64,000 nucleotides of DNA. It comes from Cordylochernes scorpioides (Eukaryota; Arthropoda; Arachnida; Pseudoscorpiones; Chernetidae). Positions 53,642 to 64,000 of this stretch are shown one piece after another. How positions within the stretch are numbered: position 1 is the stretch's first letter; each line of letters starts with the position of its first letter. The stretch spans positions 61,928,393 through 61,992,392 of the forward strand of contig CP092863.1 of assembly GCA_030710605.1 (NCBI GenBank), read 5' to 3'. The translations under genes were made by a program, and so were the position numbers. Below the pieces are notes generated by a model. The model was not told the origin of the DNA, did no database searches, and saw only the letters and a list, made by a program, of their open reading frames with translations.

Positions 53642-54961
53642 CGAGGTGTGTTCAAAAGGTATCGCGACTTTTGAATTTTCGCGGGTTACGTATATTCGAA
53701 TTTCGATCTTTATGTGGCTTTATGTTGGTACTCATGTCTCTCAATTATGCCGACAAGCTCGGCCATTTTGAATGTTCACTTAATTGTTGACAGCTGCTTT
53801 GCTTGCAGGTGTTTTGGATCGTCTTCGATTTTTACCTATTAAAAAAAATGGATCAAAGAACCTGTATCAAATTTTGTGTGAAAAACGAAATTAAGTGCGC
53901 GGATGCATTCCGAATGTTGACTGTGGCATACGGAGAAGCTACCTTGGACCGAAGCAACGTTCTTCGGTGGTACAAAATGTTCTCAGAAGGCCAAGAAGAT
54001 GTGAACGACGAAGAGCGTGCCGGACGCCCGAGCACTTCAACAACAGACGAAAAAATTTATGAAGTGGAGAAAATGATATTGGCCAATCGTCGAATCACCG
54101 TTAGAGAAGTTGCTGAGGACCTAAACATATCGATTGGCTCGTGCCATTCGATTTTTATCAATGATTTGGGCATGAGACGGGTCGCCGCGATATTCGTACC
54201 AAAATTGCTCAATTGCGACCAAAAACAGCATCGCATGAACATTGCTAATGAGATGTTGGACTCTGTCCGCGACGACCCAAATTTGCTCCAGAGGGTCATA
54301 ACTGGTGAGGAAGCGTGGGTTTATGGTTATGACGTGGAAACCAAAGCTCAATCATCTCAATGGAAGCTGCCGCACGAACCAAGACCGAAAAAAGCTCGCC
54401 AAGTTCGGTCGAATGTGAAAGTTTTGCTGACAGTTTTCTTCGATTGCAGGGGCGTGGTGCATCATGAGTTCTTACCACAGGGTAGAACGGTCAATAAGAA
54501 ATATTACCTGCAGGTTATGCGCAATTTGCGCGAAGCAAACCGCCAGAAACGCCCGGATTTGTGGAAGAACAAAAATTGGCTTTTGCACCACGATAACGCC
54601 CTGCTCACACATCGTTGCTTGTGCGCGACCTTTTGGCCAAAAACAACACACTAATGATGCCGCAGCCACCGTATTCCCCAGAACTGGCCCCCTGTGACTT
54701 TTTCTTGTTCCCTAAACTGAAGAGGCCCATGAAAGGACGACGTTACGCTACGCTTGACGAGATAAAGACGGCATCGAAGGAGGAGCTGGAAAAGATTTTT
54801 AAACATGATTTTTTGAAGTGCTTCGAAGATTGGAAAAACCGTTGGCACAAGTGTATAATATCTCATAAAGATTACTTTGAAGGGGACAAAATAGGTATTC
54901 ATGAATAAATACATAATTTTTGAAAAACACAAAAGTCGCGATACCTTTTGAACACACCACG
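53642..54961 (+). mobile_element. mariner transposon, second type (1320 bp)
   Basis: Inverted ends CGWGGTGTGTTCAAAAGGTA then TCGCGACTTTTG, with TA duplications (53640-53641 and 54962-54963). Encodes a nearly complete transposase. Its ends and protein differ from the mariner at 7402-8709. Confidence 0.93.
53848..54908 (+). pseudogene. mariner transposase (DD34D type), one frameshift
   Basis: Starts MDQRTCIKFCVKNEIKCADA, chosen because it aligns with mariner N-termini. The longer open frame from 53803 is upstream noise. Helix-turn-helix (FSEGQEDVNDEERAGRPST) and WVYGYD follow. The first catalytic site reads ITGEEAW, with E where families have D. The second, LHHDNA, is intact, but a one-base deletion near 54600 shifts the frame. 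The rest (LVRDLLAKNNTLMMPQPPYS, ELAPCDFFLF) continues in the next frame to a stop at 54906-54908. Both a substitution and a frameshift make it inactive. Confidence 0.9.
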
Positions 54962-54963
54962 TA

Positions 54964-56853
54964 GTTGTTTAATTGTTTTGCATAATATTTCATTTATAAA
55001 TTTAGTTTGTGAAAATAAAAATATTGGGCTGGTGACCAAACAAACTGTAAATAGATGGCCTAATGTTATATAGTTATGATATATAATTAAATGTGATGGC
55101 TATGTAATTTTTATATTCATTGAATAAAATATATAAATTTTAAATGTGTTTTAAACTTTAATAATAACCACAGAACAACTCCTAAATTAACTAATTTTCC
55201 AAATCAATTTCCGAACGAATTGTCAATTTGGAACCATAAAATGATTATAAGAATGTATTGATAAATGTTTAACTTCATCCCAAATACATTTATATGCATA
55301 TAGAGTGTTAAACGATCAGAAGAACACAAATTACTCATATTGACAATTGTTAAAAATAAAAATAAACTTCAAAACACAAACACAATCTAGACCTTTTATA
55401 TTGGTATAGTCTTAAAGATGCCATCCCTTTTTAATAACAGCGAGTAACAAATCCAAAATCACATAAAAAAGAAAGATTTAGAGGAAATCCATTAAATGCA
55501 TATGACCATAAAGAAATTAAACAACTAGCTTGTCGAAATGTCGAAAAGAATTGACAATATTATATAATCAAAATCTAAAATCAGTTGAATCGTGTTTTAA
55601 AAAAAATCTACTATACATCTCTAGAATGAACTGAATGAATATTGGTATAAAATATAGAGATTATTCTGGAGAGAGAGAGATTTAGATTGAAACTGATTTA
55701 TTTCACAATGTTCATATGAGATTATATAGGGTTAATTACAAAATTGAATAAATACGAATAAATGAGATTATATAATAATAAATATAGGAATAAATAGATA
55801 AAAATAATTGATAAATATACATATATATATATATAAAATATATACAAGGTCTTCATTGGTGGAGCTCACCGCGGGAGAGAGAGAGAGAGAGACCATTTAA
55901 GGATCACTATTTTTTTTAATACATAGTTGTTGAGGCAAATCCAAATAAGCAGAAGTAAATATCTCGATATTCTCAACTATCATATATGCATATAATACAC
56001 TATCGAATTATTTTCTGACATTTTGCAACTCACGGATATCACTATGGTTATAAAATTATATTATTGGTAAAAGAAGTAATTCAAATAATTTTGCACATAA
56101 ATTTATTTTTTCAAAATTTTATTGTGCCTGTAGACCCCCTTCCCCAAATGGATTAGCGCTGCTTGATATTAGCAAATCCTAAAGAGCGATTGAACCTGAT
56201 GGTATATATGAACAATTGCCAATGCAGGTGTAAAAAGAGAAATAATTTTAAGGTTGAGAGCAACACGTCTGTTAAATGGGTAAAGTCCCCTCCGTTTTAT
56301 TATACATATTCACCTTGAAGCAGTTTGATCAATGAATTATTCTTAAAATTTAAAAACAATATTGCATATCGACAGTTAAGAGTAAGAGATAGAATACAAA
56401 ATAGATGTTGAGTGAACAACATTTTGGAAGCTAGTAATAATTATGCAAAGTGGATAAAGCTACAATATCAAGTAAAGTTGGTGGATTTTCGAAATACACA
56501 TCAAACAATTAAGAAATCCTGATTGCCTGAAAAGAACAATACATACAAGTGTGTATGCCACAGATACAGAAAATTTCTTAAATCACAGTCCCATAAGGAT
56601 TAAATATTATGAACCTGTAGGAAATTCTCAATAGCCAAATAAAACTAGTAATTTGAACCAGTGCTATTCAGGAAGCTTTTCAATCAGAACCAGAGACTCA
56701 AATTCGTAAGTCAACAGCCCAACACAGACATCCAGCCTACATGAAGTACTAAAGGACGATATAACTTGAATTTTATCACAAGAAATTACTGGAAAAACTT
56801 TTATAAATAATTTTGCCATCATGCAGCCACTAATCATCCTTATTTCTTATATA
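54964..56853. other. AT-rich intergenic sequence
   Basis: GA-rich microsatellites near 55667-55680 and 55873-55892. No gene, RNA or known repeat recognised. Confidence 0.5.
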
Positions 56854-57008
56854 CAGTAGAACTTGGATAATTCGAAAATCTTTAATTCGAATATTTATCT
56901 TGGGCCCTAGTATTTCCTATGAATAGAATTTCCGTTTTTAATTCGAATTTTCAGATGATTCGTTTTTTTTTTGGTTCCTTGGGCTTCAAATTATCCAAGC
57001 TCGACTAT
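56854..57008. mobile_element. MITE, Tigger-like (CAGTAGAACTTGGATAATTC ends)
   Basis: Ends ACAGTAGAACTTGGATAATT and TTCAAATTATCCAAGCTCGA are inverted partners. Interior AT-rich (TTAATTCGAATATT). Confidence 0.7.
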
Positions 57009-57127
57009 ATATATATATATAAAGTAGAGAGTACCTATATATATATCATATATTCCCAATCTATTTTAATATATTGCTCTTGAATCTTCTCTCTTATAAT
57101 ACAATGCTATTTACTTTTAAAGCGATC

Positions 57128-57227
57128 NNNNNNNNNNNNNNNNNNNNNNNNNNNNNNNNNNNNNNNNNNNNNNNNNNNNNNNNNNNNNNNNNNNNNNNNN
57201 NNNNNNNNNNNNNNNNNNNNNNNNNNN
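57128..57227. other. Assembly gap, 100 N
   Basis: Exactly 100 N, so the size is a placeholder. Both flanks have partners elsewhere that suggest the preceding contig is reversed. Confidence 0.99.
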
Positions 57228-57301
57228 TTTTAACGAATAGTATTTGAATAGGGTACATTTAATAGGGTAAAACCCGGGCGTTGCCCGGGTAATTCGGCTA
57301 G
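57228..57301 (-). mobile_element. Helitron H2, 3' end of the split copy
   Basis: On the plus strand ..AATAGGGTAAAACCCGGGCG TTGCCCGGGTAATTCGGCTAG, i.e. hairpin then CTAG at the Helitron 3' end, followed by T. In the intact copy the next base inward is the first base of contig position 43995. Confidence 0.85.
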
Positions 57302-57864
57302 TTTTTAATATATATGTTTGTGGCCATCTTTAAATAAATATATATTTATATAGATGAACTATTGTTGAAATAATAATGATCTATCAGAACAAATACTGCT
57401 TCTCCTGGTAAACACCTGAGGTAGGAATAAGCTTTTTTTGACAGTCAATCTTTGATTATAAATATATACAGTAGAAAATTTATAAGGCAAATAAATTCAG
57501 AGAAACTGAAGTATTTTCATAAAAATATTTTATCACAAACAGTTTTGTTTAATTCCATTTTCATTGTAATAATTAAAAACAAGTATTTGGTATGTTATTG
57601 AATATTTCATTATATAGTAAGTTTTCACTCTTCATAATATATCAATATATATGCTAGAAAAATTTGTCATTCAATATGTGAATCTCCATATTCACTTTCT
57701 TGGGTATATATGTAAATAGGTGTGTTTTAGGTTGGCAGTCGAATAATATAATCTGTATTGATAAATTTAATAAATTATTGTGAGAAAGATGAAGCTCGAA
57801 AGCTCATCATTTCATTGAAAAGAGACTCTCAAAATAATTAGAGAGATAACCAAGAAGAACTTAC

Positions 57865-58001
57865 AGTCACGAGAATATTCAGGGTGCTTGTCCAGATGGA
57901 TGCGGAGGTTGCGGTCAAGCTTGAATTTGGGGAGCTTCTCATCGACGAAGGTACCGTTGGCCTCGACTCTCATCGGAGCACTGAGGCAAACATTGGACAT
58001 T
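57865..58001 (-). CDS. Gene C exon 3
   Basis: MSNVCLSAPMRVEANGTFVD, EKLPKFKLDRNLRIHL, DKHPEYSRD. Donor GTAAGT, acceptor GATGTACTCAG. Confidence 0.9.
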
Positions 58002-61000
58002 CTGAGTACATCTTCAGAGCTGTTGGAATGATGTATGTTGGACATGTAACACATATCTGGATGCAAGCTCTTTAAACCTATAGTGTCACCCTTTTTTCAA
58101 CAGAATAAGTCTTTAATATATAAATCTTTAAGGATTGAAATGACAAGCTGTTAAAATAGAGAGTCAAGGAAAACAACATACGTTTTTGTCTGATTCTGTT
58201 AAAATTGAACAAGGCTATTTTTCTTCATAAACTACTGAAATATTGTATTTATTTAAGTAAAAACAGGCTGTAATGAAATAAACCTAAACTTTTATTTATA
58301 TAAAATAAATTATAAATTAATTATAAGATGATAGCGTACTATTTATATATAAGAAATGGAAGCATGGCAATGGAAGCAAGGTTTATTTCATTACCTAAGC
58401 CTTTTATTTATATAAACAAATTATATATTAATATATTCATATTTAAATACGAAACATTCGTGCTTAAATGCTTCCATTTCTTATTATAGATAGCACGTTA
58501 TAAATATCTAGTATTGTAGTTGTTATATCTTGTTGGTTGACTGTAGTGTAGCATGTTGGTTAAATGCAGTCGTTGTGGCCTCAATGTTAGAGTGGGTTCA
58601 GGCGTGAATGTATTACACCAAAGAACGAGGCATGTTGGATGTCACCATAGAGATGGCGAGAAAGTGAGTGTAGCCGACACCGGTCAGGGGAGAACTGTCT
58701 AGAGGGGTCTGTCAATCCTCGTGTCTCAAAGCGAACTAATCTGTTTGAGTAAGAAAGGGGCACACCTAGAAACCTGACTTGTTTTTCGGATCTTTTTCCT
58801 TTTACAGGCGCGGACTGTCTCTCACTCGAAATTTTATTAATTTCCTTGGCATTATAACTATACAACAAATGAGGATATAGGTATATATTTGAATATATTA
58901 CAAGATATATTCTATATTGTTCACATTTTATATAATTTATTATTCATTAAGTACATCCTATATTAATATTACTCATCTAAAGTGAAAAATAAAGTTAGGA
59001 AACATTCTAATAAATCGATATGATATCTTATGTGAACCTACATAAAAATATTACCTTTTGATATATTTAGAATATGATACAATATTAAAAAATTAATACA
59101 AGCTTTTAAAATGACTCTGAATAAATTTCAGAATGCCCACACAATTTTAAAGATTTATTAGGAAATTTGTCTCATGACCTGAGATCAAATTTGTTAGAAA
59201 AAGGTTAACAAGTGGTTGTGATAACTACTATAGTATACAATATACAAACTTACTCGTAGGCCTTTCCATAGGAATAGAAGTTGAGCTTGTTGTTGCCCAT
59301 GGTGGTGATGTTGTTGATCAGGCAGCGGACATCTTCGATGAAGTCAAAGGTGGTGTGGGCATACTCGTACCATTGGGCATTGAGCTACAGTACCACACAA
59401 CCCCATTACTGATATTTCTGTCTTATTAAAACATTTTTAAAAAGATATATCAATATATTATACCTGAGAAACCTCAATGTGGTAAAAGAGGTAAAAAATA
59501 TATTCAAATTCCAAGTCATAATAGAAAGAGACATGACACCAGAATTTACTAAGGAACCACAATAATAAAAATAAAAAAGGTAACAATTATTTGTATTAAT
59601 AACAGCAATTTTAGATGTTTTACCTCATTTGCTCTTTGAAACCTTTCGTCAGGCTTTCACCTCAGAAACAATGAAACTGGAAGGTCTCTATATTTACTCC
59701 TCAAAAATTTCGATTCAGGAGAGTTCACTATAATTTTACCTAAGGAATAACAACACTGAAAAAATAGGGAAAACGAAGGGAACAGAAAATTCAAACTAAC
59801 GCTTATATTTTAGTTGCAATGTAATCAATAAACTCGCAAAACATCTGGGAGACTCTCCCTTTATGAGTCTGGCCCTTTTAATATTTTTAAATGAGCTTTA
59901 GATATTAGTTAAAATTAAGTTGAAAAATCTGTAGTAATTCTTATAAGAGATGCAAATTTCTAGTTGAAGTAACTTCAAATAAAAAATATTAATCGATTTT
60001 TTAGTCACGGGGATCTAACCATATTCTGGCAACAGTGGTTATGATTAGCCTAGTAAAATTGTTGATATATGAATATAGGTGTTGATGGGTTATTCGAAGT
60101 ACAGTGTGAAGTTTCAACGGGTATCCCGACCACAGAAAATCCTAACATCGACCCATGGCATCATTGACGGCAGAATAATAAATCATTGTACTCCAATATT
60201 TCTAATACAATATAACGCGGCTTATGATTGTAGAACGACATTTGAAAATTATCCTGAATGTTTTTTAAACGAAAAATCGAAATTTATTTTAAGGAGAAAT
60301 AACGATTATTTCTAACCTTAGGGATGAAGTATGAAAGTATGTGGGCGCTCTTATTCTTTAAAACTGGTTTAACTAGAGAGAGAGAGAGATGAGAAAAATT
60401 GCATATTAGATTAACCCCAACTATGAGTATTGCATTATATCTATATTATCAAGTTTTATCTTTCCGTTAATCAAATTATACTTTAATATTTAAAATGTAT
60501 TTCTTCCAAGTGTTACATTTTCTTCACTCATTTTGATAGAAAATATATAATATTTTAAAAGTGATATTTTCAAATCGTTGATTTTGTATGATATAAATGT
60601 TTTACTCTCAGTAAGCTAGTTGATTTTTGAAATTTTACATGTTCTTATGATAAACAATATGTATGGTTGACACCTGTATCAAAGTAAATTTAAAAAAATA
60701 GTAATTGGGTTTAATTGCTACATGAAATTTGCACATCTAAAAAACCGTACAATTAAATAAACTGATGGACTAAATTAAACTCTTCGAATAAAAATAGCAA
60801 AATATAATAATGATTGAAGAGGAGTGCCTTATAAGAACTTTATATTCGGCGAATAAAGTTCTTATTGTTGGAATATTACAGAGTAACATAGATGGCTATA
60901 GATAAGATTGAGTTTGAAAAGGAACTTGTATGTATATAATGTTTCATTGTTTTTTTTTTTTCATGTAAACATATATACCAAGATTTATTTCATATAATTG

Positions 61001-61539
61001 TTATTAATAATAAATAATATGTAAAGTTAAATTGGTTATGGATTCATCCTTCTTACTTACTTTAATTACATAACACTTATAAGACACTCCTCTTCAATCG
61101 TCATTATATTTTGCTAAATAAACTGATGTCTTTCAAATACAAAGTTGATATATTTTTCAATGTGTAGCGAGGTAGTGTACTTAGAGTATAGGTATTCCTA
61201 AATAAACAAGAATTAGGATAATCATATGGTCTGTATAAAGTGAATTTGATAAAGTACCAACAACAATTATAGAGTATAACCTATAAATCACATAAATAGG
61301 ATTATTATATATGTTTATTTGAGAAATGTGTCATATTGGTATAAAAGGGTTTCTCATATGGAGTGCTTTACTCTAATGAAATCTCACTATAAATTGCAAA
61401 ATTGTGCATGTTATGAGGTGGAGGTGGTACTCACGGAGTCGTAGGACACGGAGACTTCCACGTGGTCGATAGGAGGGCAGGGAGGTGCGGAGGCCGCAGC
61501 GGCTCCCAGGGCGAGGAGGGTCAGGAGAAGGACGTACAT
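57865..61539 (-). CDS. Secreted lipocalin, gene C exons 1-3 (gene continues on the misoriented contig)
   Basis: Exons 61435-61539, 59254-59384 and 57865-58001 on the minus strand, with the same phases as genes A and B. Signal peptide MYVLLLTLLALGAAAASAPP. Strand A LNAQWYEYAHTTFDF. Exon 3 begins MSNVCLSAPMRV. The frame then needs an exon starting AC in phase 1, which is exactly what 44778-44876 provides on the other strand, followed by 46141-46292. All five would give 207 residues with no stop. As assembled the gene is broken; reversing contig 43995-57127 makes it colinear. Confidence 0.85.
58505..58830. other. Unidentified GC-richer intron segment (duplicate of 28436-28760)
   Basis: See the gene B counterpart. 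Several indels between the two copies break any shared frame, which speaks against coding. Confidence 0.4.
59254..59384 (-). CDS. Gene C exon 2
   Basis: LNAQWYEYAHTTFDFIEDVR onward to YSYGKAYE. Acceptor CTGTAG, donor GTAAGT. N replaces D in the second position compared with A and B. Confidence 0.9.
60202..60343 (-). mobile_element. SINE S1 fragment, gene C intron 1
   Basis: CGGCTTATGATTGTAGAACG, ATTTTAAGGAGAAATAACGA and TTAGGGATGAAGTATGAAAG match the S1 body. Absent from gene B intron 1 (near 30375), so inserted after the duplication. No head. Confidence 0.75.
60797..61120. mobile_element. MITE in gene C intron 1
   Basis: Duplicate of 30864-31181, with the same inverted ends and inner hairpin. 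Confidence 0.75.
61435..61539 (-). CDS. Gene C exon 1 (signal peptide)
   Basis: MYVLLLTLLALGAAAASAPP then CPPIDHVEVSVSYDS, donor GTGAGT. More changes than in gene A after the signal peptide. Confidence 0.9.
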
Positions 61540-61571
61540 TGTGGTGTGGGGATGGTTCTGTGGTGTCGGCA

Positions 61572-61577
61572 TTTATA
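61572..61577 (-). promoter_or_regulatory. TATA box, gene C
   Basis: TATAAA 33 bases before the ATG, same context as genes A and B. Confidence 0.75.
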
Positions 61578-61599
61578 GCAGACGATAGTGTGTAGGCGG

Positions 61600-63337
61600 A
61601 GAGAACAACAATTTTGTTTTTCTGCCACGCTGCAAATATGAGCAAGGAAGCAGGAACCAATTTCTTTAAGTGTAAGAAAAATACCAAGAATATTATGTTT
61701 CTCATATGTATTTTCAAATATAAATTTAAGATAACTTTTTTGGTTGTAAACATAGATGCAATTTCTGACAATAATGAAGAAAAAAATATATTTTTAGGTG
61801 TACTTTATGACATTTGTCTTTTTTTTTTTTTTGGATCATCAATCTGGCTGTATCTTTGTTTAAGCATTGGCACAATTATATTATTATTCATTGGACCTTT
61901 TCGATTTTTGTTATTATATGTGCCCTTCTTCCTAAATCTAATATGTAATTTCATTAAGTTGATTATTTGATGATCTAAAAGCATTTTCATTATTCTTGAA
62001 TTCGTTTTGTTTCTTCTTCTAAAGGTAAATTGATTTTGTGTCATGTCTGTTAATGAAATGTGTCTATTTTCTGTGTTAATCATATCTTTATTAGGTGGAT
62101 ATCCTTCAGAAATATCCAGCTGCTTCTTTGCAAATGTCGTTTTACAATTTCAAATTATTTTCGGCATGTTTTATAAAATCGTCCACATATATAGTAGATG
62201 TCTGTCGAAAGAAACTTATTTTTTTTAGAAATACTTCGTCTTTTCTGTTATCAGTATTTCAACACGATTTCTTCATTCTATTATAGATGAATGGGTATAT
62301 AATATTTTTATTAATATGTTTCAACAATTTTGATTCTCTTTAAGATATAAGACTGAAAGAGACAAAGTGCAAATATACTGTCTATTCTAAAATATATAGT
62401 ATACTGATGTCTTAAAAAAATCCTGATGAGGACAAAAGATTTTTGTCGAAACGTCGAGGTAATAAAAATATTTACTGGCCTAAGTATCTTTATTTTCAAG
62501 AAATAAAAAAATCAGGTTTTCTATATAAATACATATCCAGAAAGGGGAGATGTTTAACCTTTTATTTTATTTTATTTTAATGAGAGGCAATAAGAATTAT
62601 GATAATCAAGAAAATTTTGTCACTGTGTGTGTGTGTGTGCCTGTCTTTTTGTGATGCAAAAATAATCTATATATCTCATCCATAACTTTATGTTTTGGTG
62701 CCTGTGTTTTTATTTACCCATATATTCACATTCCTGAAAGACTTTTAAATTATTTTAAAGCATGATTATGTTTTTCATATTCTATTAATAAAGTAATATT
62801 TGTGAAAAATTTTATTCAATAAATATATATTTAAAATTTTCATTTCATATCTTGATATCAACTATGTGAAAGCTTTAACATTTAGGATCTATATTTCCTG
62901 AGGTTCATGTACATAGAAAAAGGAAAAAAAGTTCCGATTTTTATAATAAGATTTAATCAAGCAATAAAGGTTATTTTTCATCTTTTTGATTCTTGAATCT
63001 TCATGTATACTATTATCCTTCAGAAATATTAAATAGATTTGATTTCATTTTTTTTTTTCAAAGACCTTGCCTTTATTCAGTTCACTACTAGGTCAAAATC
63101 ATTAATAATAAAAATATTCCTTTATCTGGAAATAAGTATTTTAGTTTTGTATCAGTGAGGGAAAGGGATAGAACACTATTTAATGTTAGAACAAAATGCC
63201 TCCTCTCTATAGAATTGTTTTATTTATATTTCACAAGAAAAACTTTATTTGCCCAGTTAGCTCTCTTTTTATCATCAAATTTTGTTTATAAATTTAATTA
63301 TTTTGAGGAAATATTTTAACAACCTTGTCAATACATA
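61600..63337. other. Intergenic region between genes D and C
   Basis: Duplicate of 31660-33384, with the Penelope-like hammerhead-like motif at 62423-62451. No gene. Confidence 0.6.
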
Positions 63338-63665
63338 GTTATGACTGTGTGGAAGAGATTGGACAACCATCATGACTGGGTGAAGTAGAATGCGTCTGCC
63401 TTTGTCATTAAGACTGGGAGCACTACTAAGTGGCAGGCCGACTTACTCCCAAAAGGAACAGACACCATGTGCAGCCGCTCCTAACATGGAGTACAGACGC
63501 TGCTCATCCTGTATCCCTGGATTAAGAGCCCTTTCAGGGTACTATCAGCCGGGCCAGCTGAGCCCATATTTTTTTAGTGAGCTTGTTACTGCTCCCCTCC
63601 TCCTTTTTAATCCGGGCTTGGGACCGGCAAAGACGGAGTTTGATTACGATTGTTATGACTGTCTG
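63338..63665. mobile_element. 300 bp retroposon with target duplication, downstream of gene D
   Basis: Insert 63352-63651, flanks GTTATGACTGTGTG and GTTATGACTGTCTG. Same insertion as at 33399-33700, so it predates the A/D duplication. Confidence 0.75.
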
Positions 63666-63719
63666 TATAGTAGGTGTCAGGAAAATTGAGATATGACTCG
63701 AGGTTATATGCTAGTGGAG

Positions 63720-63725
63720 TTTATT
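63720..63725 (-). terminator. Polyadenylation signal, gene D
   Basis: AATAAA on the minus strand after the exon 5 stop. Confidence 0.75.
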
Positions 63726-63738
63726 TGTACGTCTTTCC

Positions 63739-63890
63739 TTAGCGGGGAAGCCTGTCGCAGTTTTCGAAGGAGATCTTCTCCAGCTCCTTGACGGGCAGGT
63801 CCTTGGACTTGAGTTCGGAAATGATCTTCTGGTAGTCCTGCTCACTGAGGTCATGGTACTTCTCCTGGTGAATCAGCACGCGCAGTTGGG
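63739..63890 (-). CDS. Lipocalin gene D, exon 5 only (window edge)
   Basis: Same acceptor, length and stop (63739-63741) as the other genes. Encodes QLRVLIHQEKYHDLSEQDYQ onward to LPR. Upstream exons would lie beyond position 64000. Nearly identical to gene A exon 5. Confidence 0.88.
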
Positions 63891-64000
63891 CTGGAACACA
63901 CGGATGTTATCTCAACTTGAACATGGGTTTATATTTGAATCATCTTTTATCATTCAACACAGCTTCTTTCCCATATTTTCTTTGAACTAATTTAAGAGAG

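Larger units (their letters stand above)
57340..64000. repeat. Segmental duplication, copy 2 (upper part)
   Basis: Direct near-identical match to 26455-34122, carrying gene C exons 1-3 and gene D exon 5. A (TG)n run near 62623-62640 and the S1 fragment at 60202-60343 are private to this copy. Confidence 0.92.

Overview
This is a non-coding-rich, AT-rich animal nuclear genome window. Split genes with GT-AG introns, TATA boxes and AATAAA signals, together with DD34D mariners, a helix-turn-helix (DUF4817-type) Tc1/mariner relative, Ty3/Gypsy, LINE, Penelope-like and Helitron elements, point to an arthropod. A chelicerate or crustacean is plausible, but the species cannot be named from the sequence. 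Two runs of exactly 100 N (43895-43994 and 57128-57227) divide the window into three contigs.

The only host genes are a tandem array of five-exon secreted lipocalins of about 206-207 residues, named A-D here. Gene A (33788-40066) and gene B (16535-31603) are complete on the minus strand. Gene B carries an 8 kb Ty3/Gypsy insertion in intron 3. Gene C has exons 1-3 on the minus strand (57865-61539), while its exons 4 and 5 lie on the plus strand at 44778-44876 and 46141-46292. Gene D is represented only by its last exon (63739-63890) at the window edge. All copies have a signal peptide, five cysteines, a W-Y/F-E lipocalin strand-A motif (A-Q-W instead of G-x-W), the same exon phases, and TATA boxes about 35 bp before the ATG.

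Main observation: contig 43995-57127 appears to be placed in the wrong orientation. Flipping it makes gene C colinear and joins the two halves of a Helitron split at positions 43995 and 57228 with no missing base. It also recreates the arrangement seen in paralogous gene B. The apparent giant inverted repeat (1.2-18.5 kb versus 44.4-50.5 kb) is then a direct tandem duplication, in which block B+A was copied to give C+D.

Layout. 1-1235: LINE fragment. 1236-14960: Tc1-like remnant split by a 12.2 kb TIR transposon, which holds a LINE, which holds a Mag-like Gypsy, which holds a mariner. 14.9-16.4 kb: degenerate tandem repeats. 16.5-31.6 kb: gene B with intronic SINEs, MITEs and the Gypsy element (18.5-26.4 kb). 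31.6-33.8 kb: intergenic, with a Penelope-like/hammerhead-like remnant and a 302 bp retroposon. 33.8-40.1 kb: gene A with two Helitrons, SINEs and a MITE. 40.1-43.9 kb: intergenic foldbacks and Penelope-like fragments. 44-57.1 kb (misoriented): gene C exons 4-5, three Helitrons or parts of them, tandem repeats, a solo LTR candidate and a second mariner. 57.2-64 kb: gene C exons 1-3 and the last exon of D.

Because B/C and A/D are recent duplicates, each supplies the empty site for insertions in the other. Several mobile-element ends and target duplications could therefore be fixed to the base.
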